A DNA stretch of 64,000 bases from Lachnoanaerobaculum umeaense (lineage in GTDB: Bacteria > Bacillota > Clostridia > Lachnospirales > Lachnospiraceae). Both the position numbers and the translations under genes were made by a program. Below, in pieces: positions 26,939-35,603 of this stretch. Under the pieces are notes generated by a model that was not told the origin of the DNA, searched no databases, and saw only the letters and a list, made by a program, of their open reading frames with translations. Each line of letters begins with the position of its first letter. Position 1 is the first letter of the stretch. The stretch is from assembly GCF_003589745.1 (NCBI RefSeq), contig NZ_CP032364.1, forward strand, positions 372,001 to 436,000, given 5' to 3'.

Positions 26939-27167
26939 CCCACACAGGTTGTAGTGAATAGATAAGTTGTATATAGTTCGGTTTTTAATATATTTTATAA
27001 AACCGTCTGTGTATATGTATAAAATCTAAATTTTATAAAAAGTGTCAATGAAGAAGTGTCACAGTTAAGGCTTACTAGGTAGCCGTCCATTGATACTAAA
27101 CATATTGATAAATAGAAAGCCGTGTAAGTTAAACTGTCAGAATAGAAAAATATTTTGACAGTTTTTT
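26939..27167 (+). ncRNA. candidate structured RNA (sRNA or riboswitch-like leader), unassigned
   Basis: About 230 nt between an extended -10 promoter and a perfect terminator. Visible stems: ACACAG (26942) with CTGTGT (27007); CGGTTTT (26979) with AAAACCG (26999); TGTCAATG (27043) with CATTGATA (27088) enclosing GGCT/AGCC. The 5' arm of the terminator (AACTGT, 27132) can pair instead with ACAGTT (27061). Just outside it CTTAC (27071) can pair with GTAAG (27124), giving a plausible antiterminator. I do not recognise it as a known riboswitch class. Terminated transcripts would be an sRNA; read-through would reach the GH18 gene. Confidence 0.5.
27131..27167 (+). terminator. intrinsic terminator of the structured RNA
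   Basis: A perfect 9-bp stem, AAACTGTCA with TGACAGTTT, is followed by further T residues. It competes with an upstream antiterminator pairing. Confidence 0.85.
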
Positions 27168-27186
27168 GGCATGCGTATAGAATGAT

Positions 27187-27215
27187 TTGTAGAGTAATAA
27201 AATTATGAGTATAAA
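27187..27215 (+). promoter_or_regulatory. candidate promoter of the GH18 gene
   Basis: TTGTAG and TATAAA are separated by 17 bp, downstream of the RNA terminator and about 80 bp before the start codon. If real, the GH18 gene does not depend on read-through. Confidence 0.4.
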
Positions 27216-27297
27216 AATAGAGTCTTAAATGTTTATACATATTTATAATTTATAATGGTAAAAACTTTACAATAAATTATTTTGATGTGGAGGAAAA

Positions 27298-28950
27298 GTG
27301 AAAAGGAAAGTTATAATAGGAATTTTAATAGTAATATGTATAATATTTGGAGCTATATTTATACCAAGAGAAATAAAAGATATTATCGGATCGACAGAAA
27401 AAATTTCAGAGTATGATATATACCAGGTGAAGGATGATGAAGTAGCACTTGTATATAATTATTCTTTGCAAAAAGCTAAAGCAATATATAAAGATGGAGT
27501 TGTATATATCCCTTTGAATTGGACTAGAGCAATAATTAATGATAAGTTTTATTACAGTGATAATGAAAAGCTTTTATCATATGCTCTACCTACAGAGATA
27601 GTATATGCAAATTTTGAAAATGTAGATAATAATGGGAAGCCTCTTTTAATAGAAAACGAAGATAAGGCGTATTTGTCTATAGAAACTATAAAGGTATATA
27701 CAGATATTTGGGTGGAAACCTATACTGATGGAGATATTAAAAAAATATACATTAATGATAAATTCGGAAAATATGAGCAGGCAAGTATAAAGTCAAAGAC
27801 AGGACTTAGAGTAGATGCAAGTAATTGGTCGGCAAGTATAGAAAATGTGGAACTTGATAATGATGAGAATGTAGTTGTAGTTGAGCAAAAGGATAAGTGG
27901 TGCAGAGTGCTGACACAGAATGGTGTGCTTGGATATGTAAAAAAAAATCATTTGAAGAACATATTGGAAGCCGAGAGAGTAAGCAATTTTATAAAGCCGG
28001 ATTACACTTCCATTTCTATGGATGAGAAGGTAGTGCTGGGCTGGCATCAGGTTACAACAAGTGCAGCAAATAGCGGAATGGATAAGGTTGTAGCAAATAC
28101 AAGCGGATTGAATGTTATATCCCCTACCTGGTTTAAGCTATCAGATAATAAGGGAAATTATACTTCTATAGCAAGTAAGGACTATGTAGATGCAGCACAT
28201 AAAAAAGGCTTGAAGGTATGGCCTCTTATTGACAATTTCAGCACAGAGATAAGTACTTTAAAGATTTTATCTTCCTCAGAAAACAGGAAAAACCTTATCG
28301 CCAATTTGATGAGTGATGTAGAGAAGTATGATTTTGACGGAATAAATATAGACTTTGAATCACTGACTCAAGACAATGCACCTCATTTTATTCAGTTTAT
28401 GAGAGAACTTTCAGTTTCATGTAGAAATAGTGGAGTAGTATTAAGCGTAGATGTACCAATACCGGCTTCTTATAATATGTACTATGAAAGAGATGAATTG
28501 GCAGAAGTGGTGGATTATGTTATAAATATGGGATATGATGAGCATTATAGTGGGTCTGATGAGGGCAGCAGTGCATCTATAAATTTTGTAAAGAACTCTA
28601 TAACAGATAGCTTAGTAGAGGTACCAAAGGAGAAACTTATAAATGCAGTACCTGTATATACAAGAGTTTGGACAAAGGAGAATAGTAAAGTATCATCAAG
28701 TGCACTTGGAATGAGTGCGGCTGCAAATTGGGTTAAAGAAAACAATATTGAACTTACTTGGGATGATGAAGTAGGACAGTATACAGGTCAAACAACTATA
28801 GGAAGTGCTAGAAAATACATATGGCTAGAAGATGAACGCTCTATGAAACTTAAGATGGATGCAATAAAGGAAGAAGATCTTGCAGGTGTAGCAGTATGGA
28901 AGTTGGGACTTGAACCTAAAGAAATATGGAATGTTATATCATATAAATAA
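27298..28950 (+). CDS. secreted glycoside hydrolase family 18 protein with SH3 domain
   Basis: A 550-residue protein with an N-terminal membrane anchor or uncleaved signal (about 4-22). A copper-amine-oxidase-N-like stalk (about 45-158) and a bacterial SH3 domain (about 163-220) follow, then a GH18 catalytic domain. The GH18 motif DG..IDFE is intact (D347, D352, proposed acid E354). The layout resembles YaaH-type wall and cortex hydrolases more than secreted chitinases. GTG start with GGAGG upstream. A terminator separates it from the IdeS-like gene. The likely substrate is peptidoglycan or another N-acetylglucosamine glycan. Confidence 0.88.
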   Translation: MKRKVIIGILIVICIIFGAIFIPREIKDIIGSTEKISEYDIYQVKDDEVALVYNYSLQKAKAIYKDGVVYIPLNWTRAIINDKFYYSDNEKLLSYALPTEIVYANFENVDNNGKPLLIENEDKAYLSIETIKVYTDIWVETYTDGDIKKIYINDKFGKYEQASIKSKTGLRVDASNWSASIENVELDNDENVVVVEQKDKWCRVLTQNGVLGYVKKNHLKNILEAERVSNFIKPDYTSISMDEKVVLGWHQVTTSAANSGMDKVVANTSGLNVISPTWFKLSDNKGNYTSIASKDYVDAAHKKGLKVWPLIDNFSTEISTLKILSSSENRKNLIANLMSDVEKYDFDGINIDFESLTQDNAPHFIQFMRELSVSCRNSGVVLSVDVPIPASYNMYYERDELAEVVDYVINMGYDEHYSGSDEGSSASINFVKNSITDSLVEVPKEKLINAVPVYTRVWTKENSKVSSSALGMSAAANWVKENNIELTWDDEVGQYTGQTTIGSARKYIWLEDERSMKLKMDAIKEEDLAGVAVWKLGLEPKEIWNVISYK

Positions 28951-28991
28951 TAGATATTTATAAAAATAAGCAGTATTATATGTTTACAAAA

Positions 28992-29022
28992 ATTCAGTCA
29001 TATTTATATTGGCTGATTTTTT
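28992..29022 (+). terminator. intrinsic terminator after the GH18 gene
   Basis: A 7-bp stem TCAGTCA/TGGCTGA (one G-U) is followed by six T residues. A possible promoter for the next gene (TTTACA-16-TATATT) overlaps it. Confidence 0.75.
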
Positions 29023-29053
29023 GTGTAATGTTGAGTAATGAAAGGGTAATGCA

Positions 29054-31102
29054 ATGAAAAAGTTTAACGGTAAGTCTGTTTTTTTAGGACTTGCAGCAGC
29101 AACTATAATCTCATCTAATGCCTATGCAGGTATTGAAGGATGGAAATTTGAGGGTAATAATTGGAAATATTATAAAGAAGATAAAGCTTTAAAGGCCTGG
29201 CAGCAATTAAATAATAAATGGTATTTTTTTAATGAGGATGGAAGTTTAAAAACAGGATGGCATTTGGATGCTACAAATAATTGGTACTTTTTAGACAGCT
29301 CTAAAAATTCTAATGAAGGTATGCTTTTGTCAGGATGGCAGTGGATAGACGGATACTGCTATTATTTTGAAAACATTGATAAATCTACTCTTGGCAGAAT
29401 GTATGTAAATACTGTAGTGAATGGATATAGAATTGATGCTACAGGTAGATGGACAAATGAAAAAGGTGTTGAATATTATGAAGCAGGCAAGGGAATAATT
29501 ACAGTTAATACTTTACAAGGCTCTTTAAATACAGGTAAAAAATCAAGTGGAGGTGGAAGCTCCGGTAAAGGTGGTGGTTTGGGAAAAAGCGGAGAATCCG
29601 GTAAAGGTGGATCAAGTATAGGGGGTATTGGTGGAAAAACCGGCATAAATCAAGGCGATAATAATGATACTTCAAATCAAAGCCTGATAGTAGAAGAAAA
29701 TTCGACTGTGAATAATGCAGATCAGACTAAGAGTGTAGAAAAAACAAAGGGTGATCAAAAATCTGAACAAAATAATTCAAATGAAGTAAATACTACTGAA
29801 GGTGGTCAGAACAAATCCGGAATGACTAATAATACAAGTGAGTATACTTATAATAAACCTACTGTGAATAAAGAAAATGAAGATGAAAAAACTAATACAA
29901 CACAGGATAACAAAGTATCGGATAGCACTTCAAATGATTTGAGTAAAACAAAAGATACACAGACAAATACAAATGATAGTGATATAAAGTCGGCTACTGC
30001 TTCAAATGCCGAAATCCAAAAGGAAGAAGAACATAAAAATACAGAAACTACGAATAGTTCTGAGAAGAATAAAAATACTGAACAGCAGAACAAATCTGAA
30101 GAGAATATAGTAGAGAGTGATCAGGATAAGGCCAATAGAATAAAATCCTCTTTGACTACCGTTAAAAATGATAATGTGGTACAGTACACGAATGAAGATG
30201 GAGAAATTAGAACAATTATTTGGGCAAAGGGCATCAATGGACCTACTATGGGAGAGGGTGGAGATTTTCACAAAGAAATAACAAATGCGGGTTCAGATAC
30301 ATATATAGATTATAAAACTTCGTTCACTACAGGTGATGGATGGTATGATGTAAATAAGACAAGAGCCGGTGGCAATGTAGACGTAGATAAAAATCTTTGC
30401 TTTGGGGCAGTTTCATCCAATATGCTACATTGGTGGTTTGAACAAAATATTGAATATATTGACAGATATATAGTAAAGAATGGAGATATAATTCGTGCAA
30501 ATAGGAAGATCTCAGATCTGAAATATTCTTTTAAGAGTCAGCAAAATAGTGCTATATTCGAACTCTTTAAGGTGTTATTTGGAAATAATGAGAAGGGATT
30601 TTATACAGACCTTTTGATGGACCTGTTTATAAACGGATATACTCCAAAGACAGGTGGAGGTACAAATATAGAAAGAGATGATTTAACACCTGATAGCAGA
30701 GGTGGATTTTTCTATGATGTGTTTAAAGGAGAGAAGCTGACAGACCGTACTTATGGTGGAAGTTATGAAGCTTTAGGTGATAAATTAAAAGAAGTACTGG
30801 GAGAAGCCGGTTTGATAGGTATATCTCATAAGGCTTTTAAAAACAGTAATCATATAGTAACTCTATGGGGTGCTGAATATGATTTGAATGGAAAGCTTAT
30901 AGCGGTATATATTAGTGATTCAGATGATCAAAATGAAACAGAAGATGAAAGAGATCTGGGCATGAAACGCTATGAGGTTAGGAATGTAGGAGGAGTGGCA
31001 AAACTGTCCACAAATCAAACGAATAAGTCGTCAGGTTCAGCTATAGGATATCTTCATATACTATACTTAGGAACCACACAGTGGGAAAATTATTTTAAAT
31101 AA
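29054..31102 (+). CDS. secreted IdeS/Mac-like cysteine protease (C66) with cell-wall-binding repeats
   Basis: A 682-residue surface protein. Signal peptide (about 1-25, AYA|G). Three to four aromatic choline/cell-wall-binding-type repeats (about 27-135; WKYY, WYFF, WYFL, CYYF). A Gly/Ser-rich then Asn/Thr/Lys/Glu-rich linker (about 160-370). The C-terminal domain (about 375-680) closely follows IdeS of Streptococcus pyogenes: GWYDVNKT, LCFGAVSSNMLHWWFEQN, FINGYTP, DSRGGFF, HIVTLWGAEYD and YISDSDD. Catalytic residues are all present: K435, C449, H600, D622, D624. The His-to-Asp spacing of 22 equals that in IdeS. IdeS cleaves IgG at the hinge; the substrate here is inferred. Confidence 0.88.
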   Translation: MKKFNGKSVFLGLAAATIISSNAYAGIEGWKFEGNNWKYYKEDKALKAWQQLNNKWYFFNEDGSLKTGWHLDATNNWYFLDSSKNSNEGMLLSGWQWIDGYCYYFENIDKSTLGRMYVNTVVNGYRIDATGRWTNEKGVEYYEAGKGIITVNTLQGSLNTGKKSSGGGSSGKGGGLGKSGESGKGGSSIGGIGGKTGINQGDNNDTSNQSLIVEENSTVNNADQTKSVEKTKGDQKSEQNNSNEVNTTEGGQNKSGMTNNTSEYTYNKPTVNKENEDEKTNTTQDNKVSDSTSNDLSKTKDTQTNTNDSDIKSATASNAEIQKEEEHKNTETTNSSEKNKNTEQQNKSEENIVESDQDKANRIKSSLTTVKNDNVVQYTNEDGEIRTIIWAKGINGPTMGEGGDFHKEITNAGSDTYIDYKTSFTTGDGWYDVNKTRAGGNVDVDKNLCFGAVSSNMLHWWFEQNIEYIDRYIVKNGDIIRANRKISDLKYSFKSQQNSAIFELFKVLFGNNEKGFYTDLLMDLFINGYTPKTGGGTNIERDDLTPDSRGGFFYDVFKGEKLTDRTYGGSYEALGDKLKEVLGEAGLIGISHKAFKNSNHIVTLWGAEYDLNGKLIAVYISDSDDQNETEDERDLGMKRYEVRNVGGVAKLSTNQTNKSSGSAIGYLHILYLGTTQWENYFK

Positions 31103-31108
31103 AGCTAA

Positions 31109-31200
31109 GGGGCTGTCGCAGTAAAGACAAATACCGTCTTACATAACGTTTTATACTATATAAGACGGTATATTATGTTCTTAAAGCAACAGCCTTTTTA
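31109..31200 (+). terminator. nested hairpin between convergent genes
   Basis: Outer arms GGCTGTCGC and GCAACAGCC (one mismatch) flank an inner perfect 11-bp stem, ATACCGTCTTA (31131) with TAAGACGGTAT (31161). The sequence then runs into TTTTTA. It can terminate the protease gene. The stop codon of the DeoR gene on the other strand lies in the T-run. The GGCTGTCGC ends resemble some insertion sequence termini, so a small decayed repeat is an alternative. Confidence 0.7.
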
Positions 31201-31953
31201 GATTATCTTTGCTATATTATTTTTTAATATTTCGTCCAGATCCGGAGAAAAATTTCCATTTGAAACCAAGGCATCAATATCAGAAAAATCTGACAACTTA
31301 AAGAAACCTACAGCTTCCTCCTTTGTATTGTCACAGAGAAGTATGGTTTTGCTTGCATTTTCTATCATACTCTTTTTAACTAAACCTTGAGAGTCGTCAC
31401 CTTCAAATATTCCCTTTGTACTTATTGCCTTACAGGAAATTATTGCAAGTTCAGCATTGAAATTTTTTATAAAACTTGAAGCAAATTCCCCAACTATGGA
31501 AAGACTCTTATGCTTTAAGACTCCGGGACAGAGGAAACATTTCAAATCCTGAGCATTTGAAAGTTCATTTGCAATATTTATACCATTGGTTATTATGGTA
31601 ATATTTTGCCTCAGCTTAAGTAGTGGAGCCAACTGGCAAACAGTGGATGATGAGTCTAAGAATAAGACCATACCGTCTTTTAAAATTGGAGCAGTCTTAC
31701 TGGCAATAAGTTGCTTTTTATCAAGGTTTTCTATCCTCCTCATGCCAATAGGGCTTTCATTGGCGGACTTCACAATAATAGAGACATAGCCATGTGATCT
31801 CTTTACAATACCCTCTTCCTCAAGTGCGATCAAATCTCTTCTGACAGTGGAGCGTGAAGCGAAAATTCTCTGGCACAAGCTATCTATACTGGAGATACCG
31901 TTGCACTTATTTAAAACATCTAATATCTGTTGTTTTCTTCCATTCGAATCCAT
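31198..31953 (-). CDS. DeoR-family transcriptional regulator of the fucose operon
   Basis: A 251-residue repressor. N-terminal DeoR helix-turn-helix (residues about 5-60; ASRSTVRRDLIALEEEGIVKR) and a C-terminal sugar-phosphate-sensing domain with DSSSTVCQLAPLL and ITIITNGINIANEL. ATG chosen with AAGAGGAT upstream; an earlier in-frame ATG would add 21 residues. It is divergent from the L-fucose genes, so it most likely represses them and is released by a phosphorylated intermediate such as fuculose-1-phosphate. That ligand is an inference from family habit. Confidence 0.9.
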   Translation of the reverse strand: MDSNGRKQQILDVLNKCNGISSIDSLCQRIFASRSTVRRDLIALEEEGIVKRSHGYVSIIVKSANESPIGMRRIENLDKKQLIASKTAPILKDGMVLFLDSSSTVCQLAPLLKLRQNITIITNGINIANELSNAQDLKCFLCPGVLKHKSLSIVGEFASSFIKNFNAELAIISCKAISTKGIFEGDDSQGLVKKSMIENASKTILLCDNTKEEAVGFFKLSDFSDIDALVSNGNFSPDLDEILKNNIAKII

Positions 31954-32345
31954 AAATATCCTCTTACTTGTATTTTGCAGCAATACCAAAAGGTAAGCAG
32001 CTATTGGGTTGAACAAAAAAATTCATACATGAACATTATATCATAAAATAAAAAAAAATATTCAAGAATATGTCCATATATATATTTTTATTATTAAATA
32101 TGTTATATTGTCTCTAATGAAAAACATTTTCGGTAATATTTCGGAGATATGAAATTAGAAACAAAATCGATGAAAATAATTACGATTATGATAGAATTAT
32201 TTATAAGAAAATTAGTAAAGTTTACTTGTCTTATAAATGGATTTTCATAACGGGGATTAGAAAAAGCTTTGTATTTCTATTTTCACAGATACATATAAGA
32301 TATGTCTAAGATATTATCAAATTTATTATTGAAAGTTGGTGAGGT
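31954..32345. promoter_or_regulatory. divergent control region of the fucose operon
   Basis: No gene. Candidate operators: a 14-bp palindrome ATATTC-AA-GAATAT (32058-32071); two TTTCGG direct repeats 5 bp apart at about 32128-32144; and ACATAT-AAG-ATATGT (32291-32305), 40 bp before the kinase start. The first lies near the regulator and the last near the operon, as expected for a repressor looping between both promoters. No single promoter stands out in this very AT-rich DNA. Confidence 0.45.
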
Positions 32346-33758
32346 ATGAGAAAAGTATTGGCTTTCGATATGGGAGCAACTTCCATTAGAGGTATAGTTG
32401 GATATGTAGATGGAGGTAAACTCATAACAGAGGAGGTTATGAGAATGTCCCACAGTATAAAAGAGAGGAATGGTAGACTGTACTGGGACTTTGATGCTAT
32501 TTTAGAAAAAATAGTAAACACGATTATTGAGAACAAAGATGTCTCCTGTATAGGTATTGATACTTGGGGAGTAGACTTTGGGGTTATTGATAAAGATGGA
32601 AAACTTATAGATACTCCATTCTCCTATAGAGATGAGAAGTATGCAATGGGAAGAGAAGAGGCAAGGGCGAAGATAAGTGAGCTTGAAATATTCAAAAATA
32701 GTGGAAATCAGATAATGACCATAAACACAATATTTCAACTTCTTACATTAAAGAAGCTAAATCCGGATATATATGAAAAAGCCGATAAGATGCTGATGAT
32801 GCCTGATCTTATTTTCTATATGCTTACAGGTAAGAAAATAGGTGAAGAGACTATTTGGTCTACTACCGGATTATATGATATGGGTCAGAGAAAGGTTTCA
32901 GATACTATATTTGAAAAGCTTGAACTGAATAAGAATCTTGTACCTGAAATAGTTAAGGCTACAGAGGCTGTAGGGAATACAAAGGATGCAAAGATAGAGG
33001 CATTAAGAGAGTTGAATATAGATGTTATACCGGTATGTACTCATGATACCGCAAGTGCACTTCTTATGACAGACAGCTTCTTAGATGAAGACAGTATGTT
33101 TTTAAGCTGTGGTACTTGGTCACTTATAGGTAGTGTAGTAGATAAATGCATTATAAATGAAGAAGCATATGAGAATGATCTTACAAATGAGTTAGGATTT
33201 GACTCAAAGCCAATGTTTTTTAAGAATATTACAGGACTTTACCTTTTGGAAAAGTACAAGGCGCAGCTTGAAAATAGACTTGAAAGAAAGATTCCATTTG
33301 ATGAAATCAGTGATTATGTAAACAAGCTGGATAAGAAACTTTCACTTATAGATATGGATGCAGAAATATTTGCAAGAGAAAGCATTGATGTAAAGAGTGA
33401 AATTGATAATTTTATAAAGAATCAGAATGGAAACGTTCCGGAAGATGACTTTGATTATTTTGCTGTTATTTATGAGAGCATGGTAGCAAAGTATATGGAA
33501 GTAAAAACAGATATTGAAAAGATTTTAAATAAGAACTTTAAGAAGATACATATGATTGGGGGCGGAGCAAAGTCAAGTGTACTTACATCTATGATAGCAA
33601 ATAAGATGAGTGTGGATGTAAAGGCAGGACCTTATGAAAGTTCAGCTCTTGGAAATATACTTCTTTCTCTGTTACATTTGAAGGAAGTGAAGGATTTAAA
33701 AACAGGTATTGAATTGATCTTAGGATCATGCGAGATAAAAAGAATAGATTCAAAATAA
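32346..33758 (+). CDS. FGGY-family sugar kinase (L-fuculokinase/rhamnulokinase)
   Basis: A 470-residue ATP-dependent kinase of the rhamnulokinase branch of the FGGY family. The N-terminal phosphate-binding motif AFDMGATSIRG, the substrate segment GIDTWGVDFGVID and the C-terminal nucleotide motif MIGGGAKSS are visible. The neighbours are L-fucose isomerase and L-fuculose-phosphate aldolase, so it should phosphorylate L-fuculose at C1 here; L-rhamnulose is possible as a second substrate. It is the first gene of the operon. Confidence 0.88.
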   Translation: MRKVLAFDMGATSIRGIVGYVDGGKLITEEVMRMSHSIKERNGRLYWDFDAILEKIVNTIIENKDVSCIGIDTWGVDFGVIDKDGKLIDTPFSYRDEKYAMGREEARAKISELEIFKNSGNQIMTINTIFQLLTLKKLNPDIYEKADKMLMMPDLIFYMLTGKKIGEETIWSTTGLYDMGQRKVSDTIFEKLELNKNLVPEIVKATEAVGNTKDAKIEALRELNIDVIPVCTHDTASALLMTDSFLDEDSMFLSCGTWSLIGSVVDKCIINEEAYENDLTNELGFDSKPMFFKNITGLYLLEKYKAQLENRLERKIPFDEISDYVNKLDKKLSLIDMDAEIFARESIDVKSEIDNFIKNQNGNVPEDDFDYFAVIYESMVAKYMEVKTDIEKILNKNFKKIHMIGGGAKSSVLTSMIANKMSVDVKAGPYESSALGNILLSLLHLKEVKDLKTGIELILGSCEIKRIDSK

Positions 33759-33770
33759 TAAGGAGGGAAT

Positions 33771-35552
33771 ATGAATCATCCAAAGATAGGAATTAGACCT
33801 ACAATTGACGGTAGATGGGGCGGCGTTAGAGAGTCCCTTGAAGAACAGACAATGAATATGGCAAAAAGAGCGGCTAAACTTATAGAAGATAACCTTAGAT
33901 ATCCTGATGGAGAAAAGGTAGAGGTGGTAATATCACCTACAACTATCGGTGGCGGTGCTGAAGCAGCTGTTTGTGAAGAGTTTTTTGCAAATCAAAATGT
34001 TATAGGAACACTTACAGTTACACCTTGTTGGTGCTACGGAACAGAGACAATGGATCTGAATCCTAACACAATTAAAGCTGTATGGGGATTCAATGGAACA
34101 GAGAGACCGGGTGCAGTTTATCTTGCAGCTGTTATGGCTGCATATGCACAGAGAGGACTTCCGGCATTCTCAATCTATGGAACAGAAGTTCAGGATAAGG
34201 ATGACACTACTATTACAGAAGATGTTGCAAAGAAGATTTTAGACTTTGCAAGAGGTGCTGTAGCTGTAGGTGTAATGAAAAATCAGTCATATGTAAATAT
34301 CGGTTCAGTATCTATGGGTATTGCAGGTAGTGTGGTAAACGTAGACTTCTTACAGAAGTATCTCGGAATGAGAACTGAGTGGGTAGATATGACAGAGGTT
34401 CTCAGAAGAATTACACTTGGTATTTACGATCATGAAGAGTTTGAAAGAGCCTTTGCTTGGGTAAAGGAATACTGCAAAGAGGGTATGGATATCAATGCAG
34501 GTAAGGACTTCCCTGAGATAATCAAGAAATCAAGATATATAGAAGATGACAAGCAGTGGGAATTCTGCGTAAAGCATGCAATGGTAGTAAGAGATATCCT
34601 TGAAGGAAATCCAAAGCTTGCCAAGATGGGCTGGCATGAGGAGTCTCTTGGAAGAAATGGTATTGCAGGTGGATTCCAGGGACAGAGAATGTGGACAGAC
34701 TGGCTTCCAAACGCAGACTTTACAGAGGCTATTATGGCTTCAGGCTTTAACTGGAACGGTAAGAAGATGCCAACTCCATTCGCAACAGAGAATGACACAT
34801 TAAATGGTATTGCTATGATGTTTGGATGGCTTTCTACAGGGAAGGCACCAATATTCTCAGATGTTAGAACATACTGGTCACCTGATGCAGTAAAGAGAGT
34901 TAGTGGTAAAGAGCTTAGCGGATATGCTAAGAACGGTATCATCCATCTTATCAACTCAGGTGCAAGCTGTTTGGATGCAAGTGCTGCAGCTAAGGATGAG
35001 AATGGTAACGGAACTATGAAGGAGTGGTGGAATCTTACAGACGCAGATGTTAAGGCTTGCTGTGAGGCTACTGATTGGTGTAGAGCCGACTATGAGTACT
35101 TCAGAGGTGGCGGTTTCTCATCACACTTTAAGACAGCTGCAGAAATGCCTGTGACCATGATAAGAGTAAATATTGTTGAAGGTGTAGGACCTACACTTCA
35201 GGTAATAGAAGGACATACATGTGTACTTGATGATGATGTACATAGAATACTTGATGAGAGAACAAGCAAGACATGGCCGACAACATGGTTCGCACCAAAG
35301 ATTGGCGTAGGTGCTGCGGATTCAGTATACAATGTTATGGCTAAGTGGGGGGCAAACCACGGTGCAACAGTAGAAGGACATGTAGGAGATAGACTTCTTA
35401 CATTGGCTTCAATGCTTAGAATCCCTGTAGCATTCCATAATATTGAGGACGAGAGGATATTCAGACCACATTCATTTAACGGATTTGGAACAGCTGATTT
35501 AGAGGGACAGGACTACAGAGCATGTGCTTACTATGGTCCACTTTATAAGTAA
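33771..35552 (+). CDS. fucI: L-fucose isomerase
   Basis: Manganese-dependent aldose-ketose isomerase turning L-fucose into L-fuculose in the cytosol. The 593-residue length matches the family. Recognisable blocks include IGIRPTIDGRWGGVRESLE at the N-terminus, TPCWCYGTETMD, GIAGGFQGQRMWTDWLPN, and HSFNGFGTADLEGQDYRACA at the end. AAGGAGGG precedes the ATG. Base composition is a little richer in GC than nearby genes, which suits a highly expressed enzyme. Confidence 0.97.
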   Translation: MNHPKIGIRPTIDGRWGGVRESLEEQTMNMAKRAAKLIEDNLRYPDGEKVEVVISPTTIGGGAEAAVCEEFFANQNVIGTLTVTPCWCYGTETMDLNPNTIKAVWGFNGTERPGAVYLAAVMAAYAQRGLPAFSIYGTEVQDKDDTTITEDVAKKILDFARGAVAVGVMKNQSYVNIGSVSMGIAGSVVNVDFLQKYLGMRTEWVDMTEVLRRITLGIYDHEEFERAFAWVKEYCKEGMDINAGKDFPEIIKKSRYIEDDKQWEFCVKHAMVVRDILEGNPKLAKMGWHEESLGRNGIAGGFQGQRMWTDWLPNADFTEAIMASGFNWNGKKMPTPFATENDTLNGIAMMFGWLSTGKAPIFSDVRTYWSPDAVKRVSGKELSGYAKNGIIHLINSGASCLDASAAAKDENGNGTMKEWWNLTDADVKACCEATDWCRADYEYFRGGGFSSHFKTAAEMPVTMIRVNIVEGVGPTLQVIEGHTCVLDDDVHRILDERTSKTWPTTWFAPKIGVGAADSVYNVMAKWGANHGATVEGHVGDRLLTLASMLRIPVAFHNIEDERIFRPHSFNGFGTADLEGQDYRACAYYGPLYK

Positions 35553-35561
35553 AATTAAATA

Positions 35562-35581
35562 CAGGAGGGCTTGCCCTCCTG
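35562..35581 (+). promoter_or_regulatory. intercistronic hairpin between fucI and fucA
   Basis: A perfect 8-bp GC-rich stem CAGGAGGG-CTTG-CCCTCCTG lies in the 51-bp spacer with no T-run after it. It more likely protects or processes the mRNA than stops transcription. The left arm also contains an AGGAGG that pairing would hide. Confidence 0.6.
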
Positions 35582-35603
35582 ATAGTAAAGGGGAAAAAAT
35601 ATT

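Noticed and set aside
27043..27082. Short reading VNEEVSQLRLTR before a stop, reminiscent of a mobile-element protein end
   Set aside because: Only a dozen residues, and it lies inside a segment better explained by RNA stems; I could not support a protein homology.
27043..27095. Possible c-di-GMP-I (GEMM) aptamer suggested by an AGGTAGCCG segment
   Set aside because: The first conserved half (GCACAGGGCAAACC-like) and the tetraloop-receptor pair are not present.
31954..32345. CcpA cre site in the fucose control region
   Set aside because: I looked for the cre consensus because of the HprK/Crh-like pair, and found no acceptable match.
34430..34954. 174-codon open frame antisense to fucI
   Set aside because: fucI is a full-length, strongly conserved gene on the other strand; the antisense frame has no ribosome site and no recognisable motif.
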